NCBI RefSeq assembly: GCF_026151165.2
Contig: NZ_CP117849.1
Span: 992,001-1,056,000 of the forward strand
Reading direction: 5' to 3'
From: Cryobacterium sp. SO2
GTDB taxonomy: Bacteria; Actinomycetota; Actinomycetes; Actinomycetales; Microbacteriaceae
DNA length: 64,000 nt
A program made the translations under genes and the position numbers. Shown here in pieces: positions 43,030 through 51,294 of this stretch. Numbering within the stretch: the first letter of the stretch is position 1; each line of letters opens with the position of its first letter. Under the pieces are notes generated by a model. That model ran no database searches. It had not been told where the DNA came from and worked only from the letters and a program-made list of their open reading frames with translations.

Positions 43030-44203
43030 AACCCGTCTTCCCGCGGCACGCCTTCCGACTGCGGTGACGCCGCTCGGCTGGAGTGTTGCCGCCCTCGCCG
43101 TGGCACTGCTCGTGGCCGGCTACGGTCTGGGCTGGGCCGAACTGACCGTTGTCGGCTGGGCCGCTGCCGCGCTGATGCTGATCGCGCTGGCGCACCTGCT
43201 CGGCCGCACCGTGCACACGATCACCCTCAGCGTGCCCATCGACCGCGTCGTCGTGGGCGAGACCGTGCCAGGGCAGGTCGACGTGCAGAACCCGACCGGC
43301 CGGCGCCTGGCCGGCGTGAGCGTGCAGGTTCCTGTCGGGTCGGGTCTGGCGGAGTTCCCGATTCCCTCCCTCGCACCGCACGCGAGCACCGACGACGTCT
43401 TCGTCGTGCCCACGATCCGCCGCGGGATCATCCCGATCGGACCCGTGCACGCCGTGCGGGCCGACCCGGTCGGACTCGTGCGCCGCGAGACTGTGCTCGC
43501 CCAGCGCATCGACCTCTTCGTGCACCCGCGCACCATCGCCATCCCGAGCATGAGCCAGGGCTTCGTGCGCGACCTCGAGGGCCAGCCCACCCGCGACCTC
43601 ACCTCGAGCGACATCGCCTTCCACGCGTTGCGCGAGTACCAGCCCGGCGACGACCGACGCAGCATCCACTGGAAGAGCACGGCCAAGACCGGCCGCTTCA
43701 TGGTGCGTCAGTACGAACAGACCCGGCGCAGCCACCTGCTCATCGCGCTCAGCCAGGCGCACGCGGACTTCGCCACCGATGACGAATTCGAACTGGCCGT
43801 GAGCGTGGCCGGGTCGTTGGGGATCCGGGCGATCCGGGATGCGCGCACGGTGTCGGTGCTGGCGGATGCCCGCGAGCTCACGACGGTGACCCCCGCACGA
43901 CTCCTCGACGATCTCAGCGGCGTCGACCTCGCCGACGGCGCGGCAGGCCTGCGGGAGTTGTCGCGGCAGGCCGCCCGGTCGGTCGCCGGGCTCTCCGTGG
44001 TCTTCCTGCTCTGCGGGTCGACGACGACCGTGGCCGCCCTGCGCGCCTGCGCAGCGGGGTTCCCGCTCGGCGTCGAGGTCGTCGGCGTCCTGTGCGACCC
44101 TGGCGCCCAGCCGGGCCTGCGCCGGGCGGGTGCGCTGAGCCTGATCACCATCGGTTTCCTCGACGACCTGCGCCAGACCCTGGCGCGCGGGGTGGCCTCA
44201 TGA
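43019..44203 (+). CDS. DUF58-domain membrane protein
   Basis: A 394-residue protein with two N-terminal membrane helices (about 18–62) and the DUF58 signature FHALREYQPGDDRRSIHWKSTAKTGRFMVRQYE (about 200–235), followed by a VWA-like fold region. It overlaps both the MoxR gene and the transglutaminase-fold gene. MoxR–DUF58–transglutaminase triads are a widespread bacterial module of unknown exact role, thought to act in envelope assembly or stress. Confidence 0.92.
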   Translation: MSSRTRLPAARLPTAVTPLGWSVAALAVALLVAGYGLGWAELTVVGWAAAALMLIALAHLLGRTVHTITLSVPIDRVVVGETVPGQVDVQNPTGRRLAGVSVQVPVGSGLAEFPIPSLAPHASTDDVFVVPTIRRGIIPIGPVHAVRADPVGLVRRETVLAQRIDLFVHPRTIAIPSMSQGFVRDLEGQPTRDLTSSDIAFHALREYQPGDDRRSIHWKSTAKTGRFMVRQYEQTRRSHLLIALSQAHADFATDDEFELAVSVAGSLGIRAIRDARTVSVLADARELTTVTPARLLDDLSGVDLADGAAGLRELSRQAARSVAGLSVVFLLCGSTTTVAALRACAAGFPLGVEVVGVLCDPGAQPGLRRAGALSLITIGFLDDLRQTLARGVAS

Positions 44204-46548
44204 GGGCCGGCTTCGTCCTGGGCAATACCGTCGCCGTGCTGGTGGCGACCGCCGTGGCCGCCGGCACGCTGTGGCCGGTCTACCAGAGCGGCGCCTTCGT
44301 GCTGCTCGTCGCCGTCGCCGCGCTGCTCGGCAGCGCCATCGCCATCGCCGGGGCGCTCTTCCGCTGGCCGGCCTGGCTGGTGGGGTCGGTCACGATCGGC
44401 ACGTATCTCGTCGTGGGGGTGCCGCTGGCCGTTCCGGGGCTGGCCCTGTTCGGTGTGCTGCCCAGCGCGGCCGGACTGGCCGAGCTGCTGCCGGCGACAG
44501 CCCTCGCCTGGAAGCAGCTCGTGACCATCGTCCTTCCCGTCGGCGACTACCAGGCCCTGCTCGTGCCGGCGCTGATCCTGGTTTTGCTCACGAGCGTGAT
44601 CGCACTCTCCGTCGCTCTGCGCGCCGCCGTTGCCGAGTTCGCCCTGCTGGCGCCCATCGTGTTGTTCCTGGCCGGAATCGCCCTGGGGCCGAGCATCGCG
44701 GAGGCCCCGACGCTCGTGGGTCTCGGCCTGTTCACTGTTCTCGTGGTGTGGCTGCTCGGGCTCAACCTGAGTCGCAGGCGCCGCCGCCAGATCGTACTCA
44801 CGGGCCCGGCCCGGGTGCCTCGCGCCGACAGACGGGCCGGCGCCGTGCGGTCCGTCGGGATCGCCGCGGCGGCGCTGCTGGTAGCCGCCGCTGTCGGCAG
44901 CATGGCTGCTGGCGCCCTGCCCCCGACGGCGGCGAGGGACGTGCTGCGCACCAGGGTCGTGGCCCCGTTCGACGCCAGGGCCTACCCGAGTCCGCTCAGC
45001 TCCTTCCGCGCCTACCTGCAGCCCGATCTCGCCGACACCGTGCTCTTCGACGTGACCGGGCTGCCGGCGGGCGGCCGCATCCGGTTGGCCACCCTCGACG
45101 ACTACGACGGCGTGGTCTACTCCGTCGGAACCGTCGACGCGGCCGGCGCCGGCGCTGACTCCGGCAGTTTCACCAGGCTGCCGTACCGCCTCGACCAGAG
45201 TGCGGTTCCTGGGCAGGAGGTGACGCTGTCCGTCACGATCGAGGCGTACTCCGGCGTCTGGGTGCCCGGCGTCGGGGCCCTCGAGCAGATCGACTTCGGC
45301 GGGGACGACGCCCCGGCGCTGTCCGAGTCATTCGTCTATAACGACCTCGGCGGCACCGGGGCCGTCGTTGCCGGCCTCGGCAGGGGTGACAGCTACACGC
45401 TCACCACAGTGCTGCCCGCCAGTGCCGATGAGCTGGCCGCCGACCTGGCCGATGCCCGGCCCGGTACCGCGGTGCTGCCGCCCATCGGGGTGCTGCCCGA
45501 CGGGCTCGAAGACACCCTGGCCGGCTACCTGAGCCCGGGGGACAGCCAGGGCCAGGCCCTGCAGGCCATGCTCGAGGGCCTCGCGGCGAGCGGGTACGTC
45601 AGCCACGGCGCGGCCGACGAACCGGTGAGCCGGTCGGGGCACGGCGCCGACCGCATCAGCCAGCTGCTCGCCGCGCAGCCCATGCTGGGCGATGCGGAGC
45701 AATACGCCGTGACGGCCGCGCTGATGGCGCGCCAGATCGGCTTTCCAGCCAGGGTTGTGATGGGTTTTGCGCCCACAACGGCCGGAAGCACCGTCGAGGT
45801 GACCGGCGCCGACGTCTCGGCCTGGATCGAGATTCAGACCCAGGACGACGGTTGGGTGGCTCTGGATCCCACCCCCGCCGCGCGCGACATCCCCGACCCG
45901 CAGCCGAACGACCTCACCCCGGCCGCACGCCCGCAGACCGTGCTTCCGCCGCCCATCCCCGATACCGACGAGCAGGTCGACCAGGTTCCGCCGGAGCTCA
46001 GCACCAGCGACCCGGCACCGGCCGATGACCCGTTCTGGGACGCGGTGCGGCTCTGGCTCACCGTTGCGGCGTGGACCCTGGCGGGACTGGGCATCCTGCT
46101 GGCACCATTCCTGGCCATCGTCGCTGCCAAGGCGTGGCGGCGACGGCGGCGGCGACGGGCGAGCCTGCCCCTGACCCGCATCATCGGTGGCTGGCAGGAA
46201 TTCGCCGACAGCGCGACCGACCACGGCATCATGAGCGACGGCGGGGCGACGCGCGCCGAGCTGTCCCGGTCGGTGGGCGGCGTGCGCGCCGAGTGGCTGG
46301 CCGCCGCCGTCGACCGGGCCGCTTTCGCACCGAACGGCGTCGCCGAGACCGACCCTGACGACATCTGGGTGTCCGTGCGGGAACTGCGCGCCAGCTTCGC
46401 GGCCGCGAGCACCCGCCGCGACCGGCTGCGCGCCGCCGTCTCGCTGCGGTCATTCGGTCGGTACGCTAAGAGGACGACCGGGCGGGACGGTCGCCAGGTT
46501 GGCACGCTGAGGGGAGCTGGCGGGAGCAGGAAGGGACTGAGCTTGTGA
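44200..46548 (+). CDS. Transglutaminase-fold membrane protein lacking the catalytic Cys and His
   Basis: A 782-residue protein. About six membrane helices fill residues 5–190, another lies near 230–250, then an extracytoplasmic region holds the transglutaminase core (about 480–560), a Pro-rich linker (QPNDLTPAARPQTVLPPP), a last helix (about 615–640) and a basic cytosolic tail. The core keeps the fold (ARQIGFPARVVMGF; GWVALDPTP with Asp556), but Ala499 in LGDAEQYAV stands where the nucleophilic Cys belongs, and Ser540 in ADVSAWIEI replaces the His. It is probably a binding or scaffold protein. ATGA and GTGA overlaps link it to both neighbours. Confidence 0.88.
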   Translation: MRAGFVLGNTVAVLVATAVAAGTLWPVYQSGAFVLLVAVAALLGSAIAIAGALFRWPAWLVGSVTIGTYLVVGVPLAVPGLALFGVLPSAAGLAELLPATALAWKQLVTIVLPVGDYQALLVPALILVLLTSVIALSVALRAAVAEFALLAPIVLFLAGIALGPSIAEAPTLVGLGLFTVLVVWLLGLNLSRRRRRQIVLTGPARVPRADRRAGAVRSVGIAAAALLVAAAVGSMAAGALPPTAARDVLRTRVVAPFDARAYPSPLSSFRAYLQPDLADTVLFDVTGLPAGGRIRLATLDDYDGVVYSVGTVDAAGAGADSGSFTRLPYRLDQSAVPGQEVTLSVTIEAYSGVWVPGVGALEQIDFGGDDAPALSESFVYNDLGGTGAVVAGLGRGDSYTLTTVLPASADELAADLADARPGTAVLPPIGVLPDGLEDTLAGYLSPGDSQGQALQAMLEGLAASGYVSHGAADEPVSRSGHGADRISQLLAAQPMLGDAEQYAVTAALMARQIGFPARVVMGFAPTTAGSTVEVTGADVSAWIEIQTQDDGWVALDPTPAARDIPDPQPNDLTPAARPQTVLPPPIPDTDEQVDQVPPELSTSDPAPADDPFWDAVRLWLTVAAWTLAGLGILLAPFLAIVAAKAWRRRRRRRASLPLTRIIGGWQEFADSATDHGIMSDGGATRAELSRSVGGVRAEWLAAAVDRAAFAPNGVAETDPDDIWVSVRELRASFAAASTRRDRLRAAVSLRSFGRYAKRTTGRDGRQVGTLRGAGGSRKGLSL

Positions 46549-47123
46549 ACTGCCAGATTTGCGGCGCGCACCTTCCGCAGGGCGCCATGTTCTGCGGCGG
46601 CTGTGGCAGCTCGACGACCGCCACCCCGATGACCCGCAAGAGGGCCGATCCCCGGCCGAGCGACACCACCATCATCCAGCCGCTACCGCCGAAATCCACC
46701 GTGATCTCCGTGCCGCTCTGGCCGGTCGACGAGAGCCGCGCCGCCGCTGCCGCAGCAGGGGCCCCCGAGCCGACCGTGCCGCCTGCCGCGGTCGAACGGG
46801 CCCGGTACACGCTGCAGTTCAGCACGGGTGAGACCGTGTCAGTACGCGGAACCGGCCTCATCGGACGCCGGCCCCTGCCGCAGCCCGCCGAACGGTTCGA
46901 CCACCTCATCCAGATCACCGACCTGGGCATGTCGGTGTCGAAGAGCCACCTGGAATTCGGCCAGCACGACGGCGAGTTCTGGGTGAACGACCGCTTCTCC
47001 GGCAACGGCACCGTCGTGCGCCGGGCACCTGCCGATGCCGTGCGGTGTGAACCCGGGCGTCGCTACCTGGTGGCACGCGGCTCTCGCGTCGAAATCGGCG
47101 ACCAGTTCTTCGTCGTGCTCTAG
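46545..47123 (+). CDS. Zinc-ribbon plus FHA-domain protein
   Basis: A 192-residue cytosolic protein. The N-terminus is a four-cysteine ribbon (Cys3, Cys6, Cys17, Cys20 in NCQICG … FCGGCG). A Thr/Pro/Ala linker (25–85) follows, then an FHA domain (about 88–192: LIGRRPLPQ, MSVSKSHLEFG, NDRFSGNGTVV). The Thr-rich linker (SDTTIIQPLPP) resembles phospho-accepting tails of small FHA proteins such as GarA; that is inference. Start GTG 46545 overlaps the preceding stop. It is the second FHA protein of the operon. Confidence 0.87.
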   Translation: MNCQICGAHLPQGAMFCGGCGSSTTATPMTRKRADPRPSDTTIIQPLPPKSTVISVPLWPVDESRAAAAAAGAPEPTVPPAAVERARYTLQFSTGETVSVRGTGLIGRRPLPQPAERFDHLIQITDLGMSVSKSHLEFGQHDGEFWVNDRFSGNGTVVRRAPADAVRCEPGRRYLVARGSRVEIGDQFFVVL

Positions 47124-47233
47124 CAGCGCCGCTCCACCACAGCACCTCTCCTCCACAGGGCCCAGCGCACGCCGGTGTCCACCGGCTGGCCGGCCGGGCC
47201 GTGGGTCCCGATGACGTCGGCTGGAGTAGGGTC

Positions 47234-50200
47234 ATGACCTCCGCCCCTCCACCGCCCGCCCCGCCCGCGCTGACCGATGCCGCGATGATCGAGCCGGACC
47301 CGATCCGGTTGCCGGCCCGTCCCGTCGCGCCGGCCAGGCCCGGTTTCCCGGTGATCGCCTGCGTGGCGCCGCTCGTGGCCGCCGGCGTGATCTGGTGGAT
47401 CACCGGCTCCGCGCTGGTACTCGTGTTCGCTGCGCTCAGCCCGGTGATCGCCGTCGCAGGGCTCCTGGACGGCAGACGCTCCACCTCCAGGCAGCGACGC
47501 CGGGACACCGCGGAGTACGCCCTGGCGATGACCGCGGCCGAGGAGCAGGTGGACCAACGCCTGGCCGGACTCCACCGGACCGCCTGGTCAGCCGCGCCCT
47601 CCGTGCACCGCCTGCTGGGCACACTGGATGACCCGGGCCGCTGGGCGGACCCGGCACCGGTGACCGTCGTGCTCGGTGGCGGGCCCGCACCGAGCGGGCT
47701 CCGGGTGGAGGGCGGGGACGCCGCCGAACACCGGGCGCTGCGGGCCCGCGCCGCACAGCTGACCTCCGCCCCGATCACGGTCGACCCGGCCGGCGGCATC
47801 GGGCTCGTCGGACCCGCCGTGGTTGTGCGCTCGCTCGCGCGCAGCCTGGTGGTGCAGCTCGTCGGCCAGCTCAGCCCCCGAACCGTCAGTCTGAGCGTTC
47901 CCGCCGCCGAGCACTGGGCCTGGGCGGCCCGGCTGCCGCACAGCCCCGCGACACCACATCACGCGACGACAGCGGCCATGCGGCTCACCGTCGTGGAGTC
48001 CGACCTGCCGACCACTCCAGCGGCTTCGTCCCCGACCCCCGATGGCGGCCTCTGCATCGCGCTGGCCGACACCGTCGCCGGACTCCTGCCCGGGTGCGGA
48101 ACCATTGTGAGGGCACACGGGGCGGGCGAGGCGGAGATGATTCGACTGGCCGGTCGGCCCTGCGCCATGCGCTTCGCCCCGATCCTGGTGGCGGAACAGC
48201 AGGTCGACGACCTGGGCGTGGTGCTCACCCGCGAAGCGGAGGCGGCCGGACTCGTGGGCCGGGACGCGGTCTTGCCCGCGGTCGTCGCCTTCGCCCCGCT
48301 CTGCTCGGCGCCGCCGGGGGTCCCCGAGAGCGGCGCCGACGCATCCGGCGGGCTGGCGTGTGTGATCGGGATGGGCGCGCGCGGCGGGCTCGAGGTTGAT
48401 CTCGCCGCCGACGGGCCACACGCCCTCGTCGGCGGCACGACGGGCAGCGGCAAGAGCGAACTGCTGGTCACCTGGGTGACGTCCTTGGCCGCACGCTACC
48501 CGCCAGACCAGGTCACCTTCCTGCTCGTCGACTTCAAGGGCGGCGCCGCCTTCGACCCCCTGCGGGAGTTGCCGCACTGCGTCGGGCTGATCACCGATCT
48601 CGAGGAGCACGAGGCGATGCGGGCCCTGGCCAGCCTCGCAGCCGAACTGCGGCACCGGGAACGGGTGCTGCGGGAAGCCGGGGCCCGCGATGTCACCGAC
48701 CCGCGCAGCGGGGGCGGGCTGCCGCGCCTCGTGATCGTCGTCGACGAGTTCGCGACGATGCTGGGCGCCTTCCCGGCGTTGCACGCGCTGTTCGTGGACA
48801 TCGCCGCGAGGGGCCGGTCGTTGGGCGTGCATCTGGTGCTGTGCACCCAGCGGCCGGCCGGGGTGGTGCGGGACGCCCTGCTGGCCAATTGCAGCCTGCG
48901 GCTGTCGCTTCGGGTGAACAACCGCGCCGACAGTCAGGCCGTGCTCGGCTCGGATGCCGCGGCCGAACTCGACGCGGGCCTGCCGGGGCGTTGCGTCGTG
49001 CGACGCGGACCCGCCGCCGTGGAGTCGTGCCACGTGGCCACGACCACCGCCGCCGACGTGCGTGCCGTGGTGGCTGCCGTGGCGCGCTCCACCCCGTCCG
49101 CGGTGCCGCCGCGCCGACCCTGGCTCGACCCCCTGCCGCCGCTGGTGACCGCCTCCAGCCTGGCCAGGCTGGCGCCGGGCCCCCGGGTGACGGGGCTGCT
49201 GCTCGGGCTGCTCGATGAGCCGGATCGGCAGCGCTACCGGGTGGCCGGCTACGATCCGGTCGCCGACGGCAACCTGCTGGTGCTGGGCGGCGGCGGCACG
49301 GGCAAGTCGACACTGCTGACCGGGCTCGCGGCCCAGGATCCGCGCCGCGCCGCGCGGGTTCCGGCCGATGTGGAGAACACCTGGGATGCCCTGGTGCGCG
49401 CCCGGAACGACCTCGACCGGCCCGATCAGGTCTCGCGGAGTCGCCTGCTCCTGCTGGACGATGTCGACGCGGTGCTGGCACGGTGGGGGGAGGAGCACCG
49501 GGCCGCCGCGATCGACCTGCTCGCCGGATTGCTGCGGGACGGAGCCGCCGGCGGGCTGCGGCTGGTGCTCACGGTGCAACGGCTCAGCGGAGCCCTGCAG
49601 GCACTCCCGGCGCTGTGCCAGAGCCGGCTGGTGCTGCGCCTGCCGTCGGTCTACGAGCACCAGGCAGCCGGGGAGCCGGCCGCCGGCTACGACGACACCC
49701 TGCCGCCGGGCGGCGGCCACTGGCGCGGCCGGCGCATCCAGCTCCTCCAACCCGAGCACCGGGATCGGCTCGACCGGGCGGGCGCGGAGGATCCGCCGGT
49801 CGGCGTGCCCTCCGCCCTGGCCGAGGCCGCGGCATCCACCCTGCTCGTGGTGGCCGGCTCGCCCGCGCGCACGGCCGCCGCGATCCGGGCGGCGGGATCG
49901 CCGGGCGCGCACGCTGTCGTCGAGCTCGGCGCGGTCTCTGGGTCGGCAGGCGGGCGGCTGGAGGTGACCGAGGTGGTGGCGGGCACGGTGCTGGTGGCCG
50001 ATGTCGACACCTGGCAGGCACATTGGGCGCTGCTGGGCGGGCTGCGCCAAGTGGCTCCGGTGCTCTTCGACGGATGCAGCATTGCCGACTTCCGCGCGGT
50101 GACACGGCGACGTGACCTGCCGCCGCCCCTGGCTCCGGCACGGGCGCGCGGGTGGTTGCTCGGCCCGGACGGGGTCGTGCGGCGGGTGGCCGTGCCCTAG
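47234..50200 (+). CDS. EccC-like FtsK/SpoIIIE-family ATPase
   Basis: A 988-residue protein. Two N-terminal membrane helices (about 38–78) are followed by a divergent region and two RecA-like ATPase domains. The first has Walker A GGTTGSGKSELL (Lys407), the EccC-type FLLVDFKGGAAFDPLRELPH, Walker B LVIVVDEFATML and TQRPAG; the second has LGGGGTGKSTLL (Lys691) and a weak Walker B LLLLDDVDAVL. EccC of ESX/type VII secretion has the same N-terminal helices but three ATPase domains. ATG 47234 is used (frame opens at 47201). It is the last gene of the operon, 110 bases after the FHA gene. Its stop overlaps the stop of the convergent map gene in CTAG. Confidence 0.9.
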   Translation: MTSAPPPPAPPALTDAAMIEPDPIRLPARPVAPARPGFPVIACVAPLVAAGVIWWITGSALVLVFAALSPVIAVAGLLDGRRSTSRQRRRDTAEYALAMTAAEEQVDQRLAGLHRTAWSAAPSVHRLLGTLDDPGRWADPAPVTVVLGGGPAPSGLRVEGGDAAEHRALRARAAQLTSAPITVDPAGGIGLVGPAVVVRSLARSLVVQLVGQLSPRTVSLSVPAAEHWAWAARLPHSPATPHHATTAAMRLTVVESDLPTTPAASSPTPDGGLCIALADTVAGLLPGCGTIVRAHGAGEAEMIRLAGRPCAMRFAPILVAEQQVDDLGVVLTREAEAAGLVGRDAVLPAVVAFAPLCSAPPGVPESGADASGGLACVIGMGARGGLEVDLAADGPHALVGGTTGSGKSELLVTWVTSLAARYPPDQVTFLLVDFKGGAAFDPLRELPHCVGLITDLEEHEAMRALASLAAELRHRERVLREAGARDVTDPRSGGGLPRLVIVVDEFATMLGAFPALHALFVDIAARGRSLGVHLVLCTQRPAGVVRDALLANCSLRLSLRVNNRADSQAVLGSDAAAELDAGLPGRCVVRRGPAAVESCHVATTTAADVRAVVAAVARSTPSAVPPRRPWLDPLPPLVTASSLARLAPGPRVTGLLLGLLDEPDRQRYRVAGYDPVADGNLLVLGGGGTGKSTLLTGLAAQDPRRAARVPADVENTWDALVRARNDLDRPDQVSRSRLLLLDDVDAVLARWGEEHRAAAIDLLAGLLRDGAAGGLRLVLTVQRLSGALQALPALCQSRLVLRLPSVYEHQAAGEPAAGYDDTLPPGGGHWRGRRIQLLQPEHRDRLDRAGAEDPPVGVPSALAEAAASTLLVVAGSPARTAAAIRAAGSPGAHAVVELGAVSGSAGGRLEVTEVVAGTVLVADVDTWQAHWALLGGLRQVAPVLFDGCSIADFRAVTRRRDLPPPLAPARARGWLLGPDGVVRRVAVP

Positions 50201-50979
50201 CCGCGCAGCGAGGCGGGCAGAGTGAGGATGTCGGCTCCATCGTCCGTGATGGCGATCGTGTGCTCGCTGTGTGCGGTGCGGGAGCCGGTCGCGCTCCGCA
50301 GCGTCCAACCGTCGGCAGCCGTGACGAGTGTGGCGGTGTCGACCATGACCCACGGCTCCAAGGCCAGCAGCAGCCCCGGACGCAGGGTGTAGCCGCGGCC
50401 GGGCCGCCCGGTGTTCGACACGTGCGGGTCCTGATGCATCGTCGAACCGATGCCGTGGCCGCCGAATTCGACGTTGATCGGGTAGCCCGCCGCGCTGAGT
50501 ACCGCGCCGATGGCGGCGGAGAGGTCGCCGATGCGTGCCCCGGGGCCGGCGGCGGCGATTCCTGCGGCCAGGGCGCGTTCGGTCGCACTGATGAGCGCGA
50601 GACTCTCCGCGGGCTGGGAGGCGCCCACGATGAAGCTGATAGCGGAGTCCGCGGCGATGCCGCCGGAGGAGACGGCGAGGTCCAGGGTCAGCAGGTCGCC
50701 GTCGACGAGCGCGTAGTCGTGTGGCAGCCCGTGCAGCACGGCGTCGTTGACGGAGGTGCAGATGTAGTGGCCGAACGGCCCACGCCCGAACGACGGCGCG
50801 TAGTCGACGTAGCAGGACTGGGCTCCGGCGGCGACGATCATCTCCTGCGCCCACCTGTCGATGTCCAGCAGGTTCGTGCCGACAGCGGCACGGCCTTTCA
50901 GGGTGTGCAGGATGTCACCGACCAGGGCGCCGGTCTCGCGGGCTCTGGCCAGTTCGGTGGGGTTCAGGATCTCGATCAT
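50197..50979 (-). CDS. map: Type I methionine aminopeptidase
   Basis: Removes N-terminal methionine from new proteins; 260 residues. The metal ligands are all visible: Asp pair in LTLDLAVSSGGIAADSA, His in FGGHGIGSTMHQDP, Glu in LLLALEPWVM and Glu in AHSEHTIAI; the substrate His is in AVLHGLPHDY. There is no N-terminal Zn-finger extension. ATG 50979 lies after GAAAGG. It is divergent from a small XRE regulator with an inverted-repeat operator between, unusual for a housekeeping peptidase. A second map near the ribosomal protein genes would be expected elsewhere, making this a regulated paralogue. Confidence 0.93.
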   Translation of the reverse strand: MIEILNPTELARARETGALVGDILHTLKGRAAVGTNLLDIDRWAQEMIVAAGAQSCYVDYAPSFGRGPFGHYICTSVNDAVLHGLPHDYALVDGDLLTLDLAVSSGGIAADSAISFIVGASQPAESLALISATERALAAGIAAAGPGARIGDLSAAIGAVLSAAGYPINVEFGGHGIGSTMHQDPHVSNTGRPGRGYTLRPGLLLALEPWVMVDTATLVTAADGWTLRSATGSRTAHSEHTIAITDDGADILTLPASLRG

Positions 50980-51005
50980 GCGGCGCCTTTCTGCTGGAAC
51001 CAATA

Positions 51006-51035
51006 ACTATACCGGTCTTATTATCCCGGTAGAAT
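51006..51035. promoter_or_regulatory. Divergent map/XRE promoters with shared inverted-repeat operator
   Basis: TACCGG at 51010–51015 and CCGGTA at 51026–51031 form an inverted repeat with a 10-base AT-rich spacer. It overlaps the minus-strand -10 TATAGT (51006–51011, towards map) and the plus-strand -10 TAGAAT (51030–51035, towards the regulator). A repressor bound here would block both. Confidence 0.6.
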
Positions 51036-51042
51036 CGATGCC

Positions 51043-51282
51043 ATGGTCAGATTGCCGCTCACACCCGCAGAGGTCGAGCGCGGAGCGCGACTTGGCGCGC
51101 TGCTGCGTCAAGCCAGGGGAGAACGCTCGATGCTGCACACCGCCCTCGACGCGGGCGTCTCACCGGAGACGCTCCGGAAGATCGAATCCGGCCGGGTGGC
51201 GACCCCCGCCTTCCCGACCATCGCCGCGATCGCCGCGGTTCTCGGGCTCTCCCTCGACGTGGTCTGGGCCGAGATCAACTGA
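51043..51282 (+). CDS. Small XRE-family regulator
   Basis: A 79-residue protein that is almost wholly one helix-turn-helix domain: LGALLRQARGERSMLHTALDAGVSPETLRKIESGRVATPAFPTIAAIAAVLGLSLDVVW. ATG 51043 is seven bases after TAGAAT, so the message is predicted to be leaderless. It probably represses itself and map through the TACCGG–CCGGTA operator. It lacks any ligand domain, so the signal may be another protein or simple autoregulation. It is convergent with ald, 12 bases away. Confidence 0.88.
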   Translation: MVRLPLTPAEVERGARLGALLRQARGERSMLHTALDAGVSPETLRKIESGRVATPAFPTIAAIAAVLGLSLDVVWAEIN

Positions 51283-51294
51283 CGAAGCGGGTGC

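Noticed and set aside
32638..50200. Calling the operon a type VII (ESX) secretion system
   Set aside because: Only the EccC-like ATPase and FHA proteins fit. No WXG100, EccB, EccD, EccE or mycosin gene is in the window, and the ATPase has two rather than three P-loops.
47588..50854. 1088-codon minus-strand frame opposite the EccC-like gene
   Set aside because: Arg/Gln/His-rich with no motif, while the plus strand carries two intact P-loop domains.
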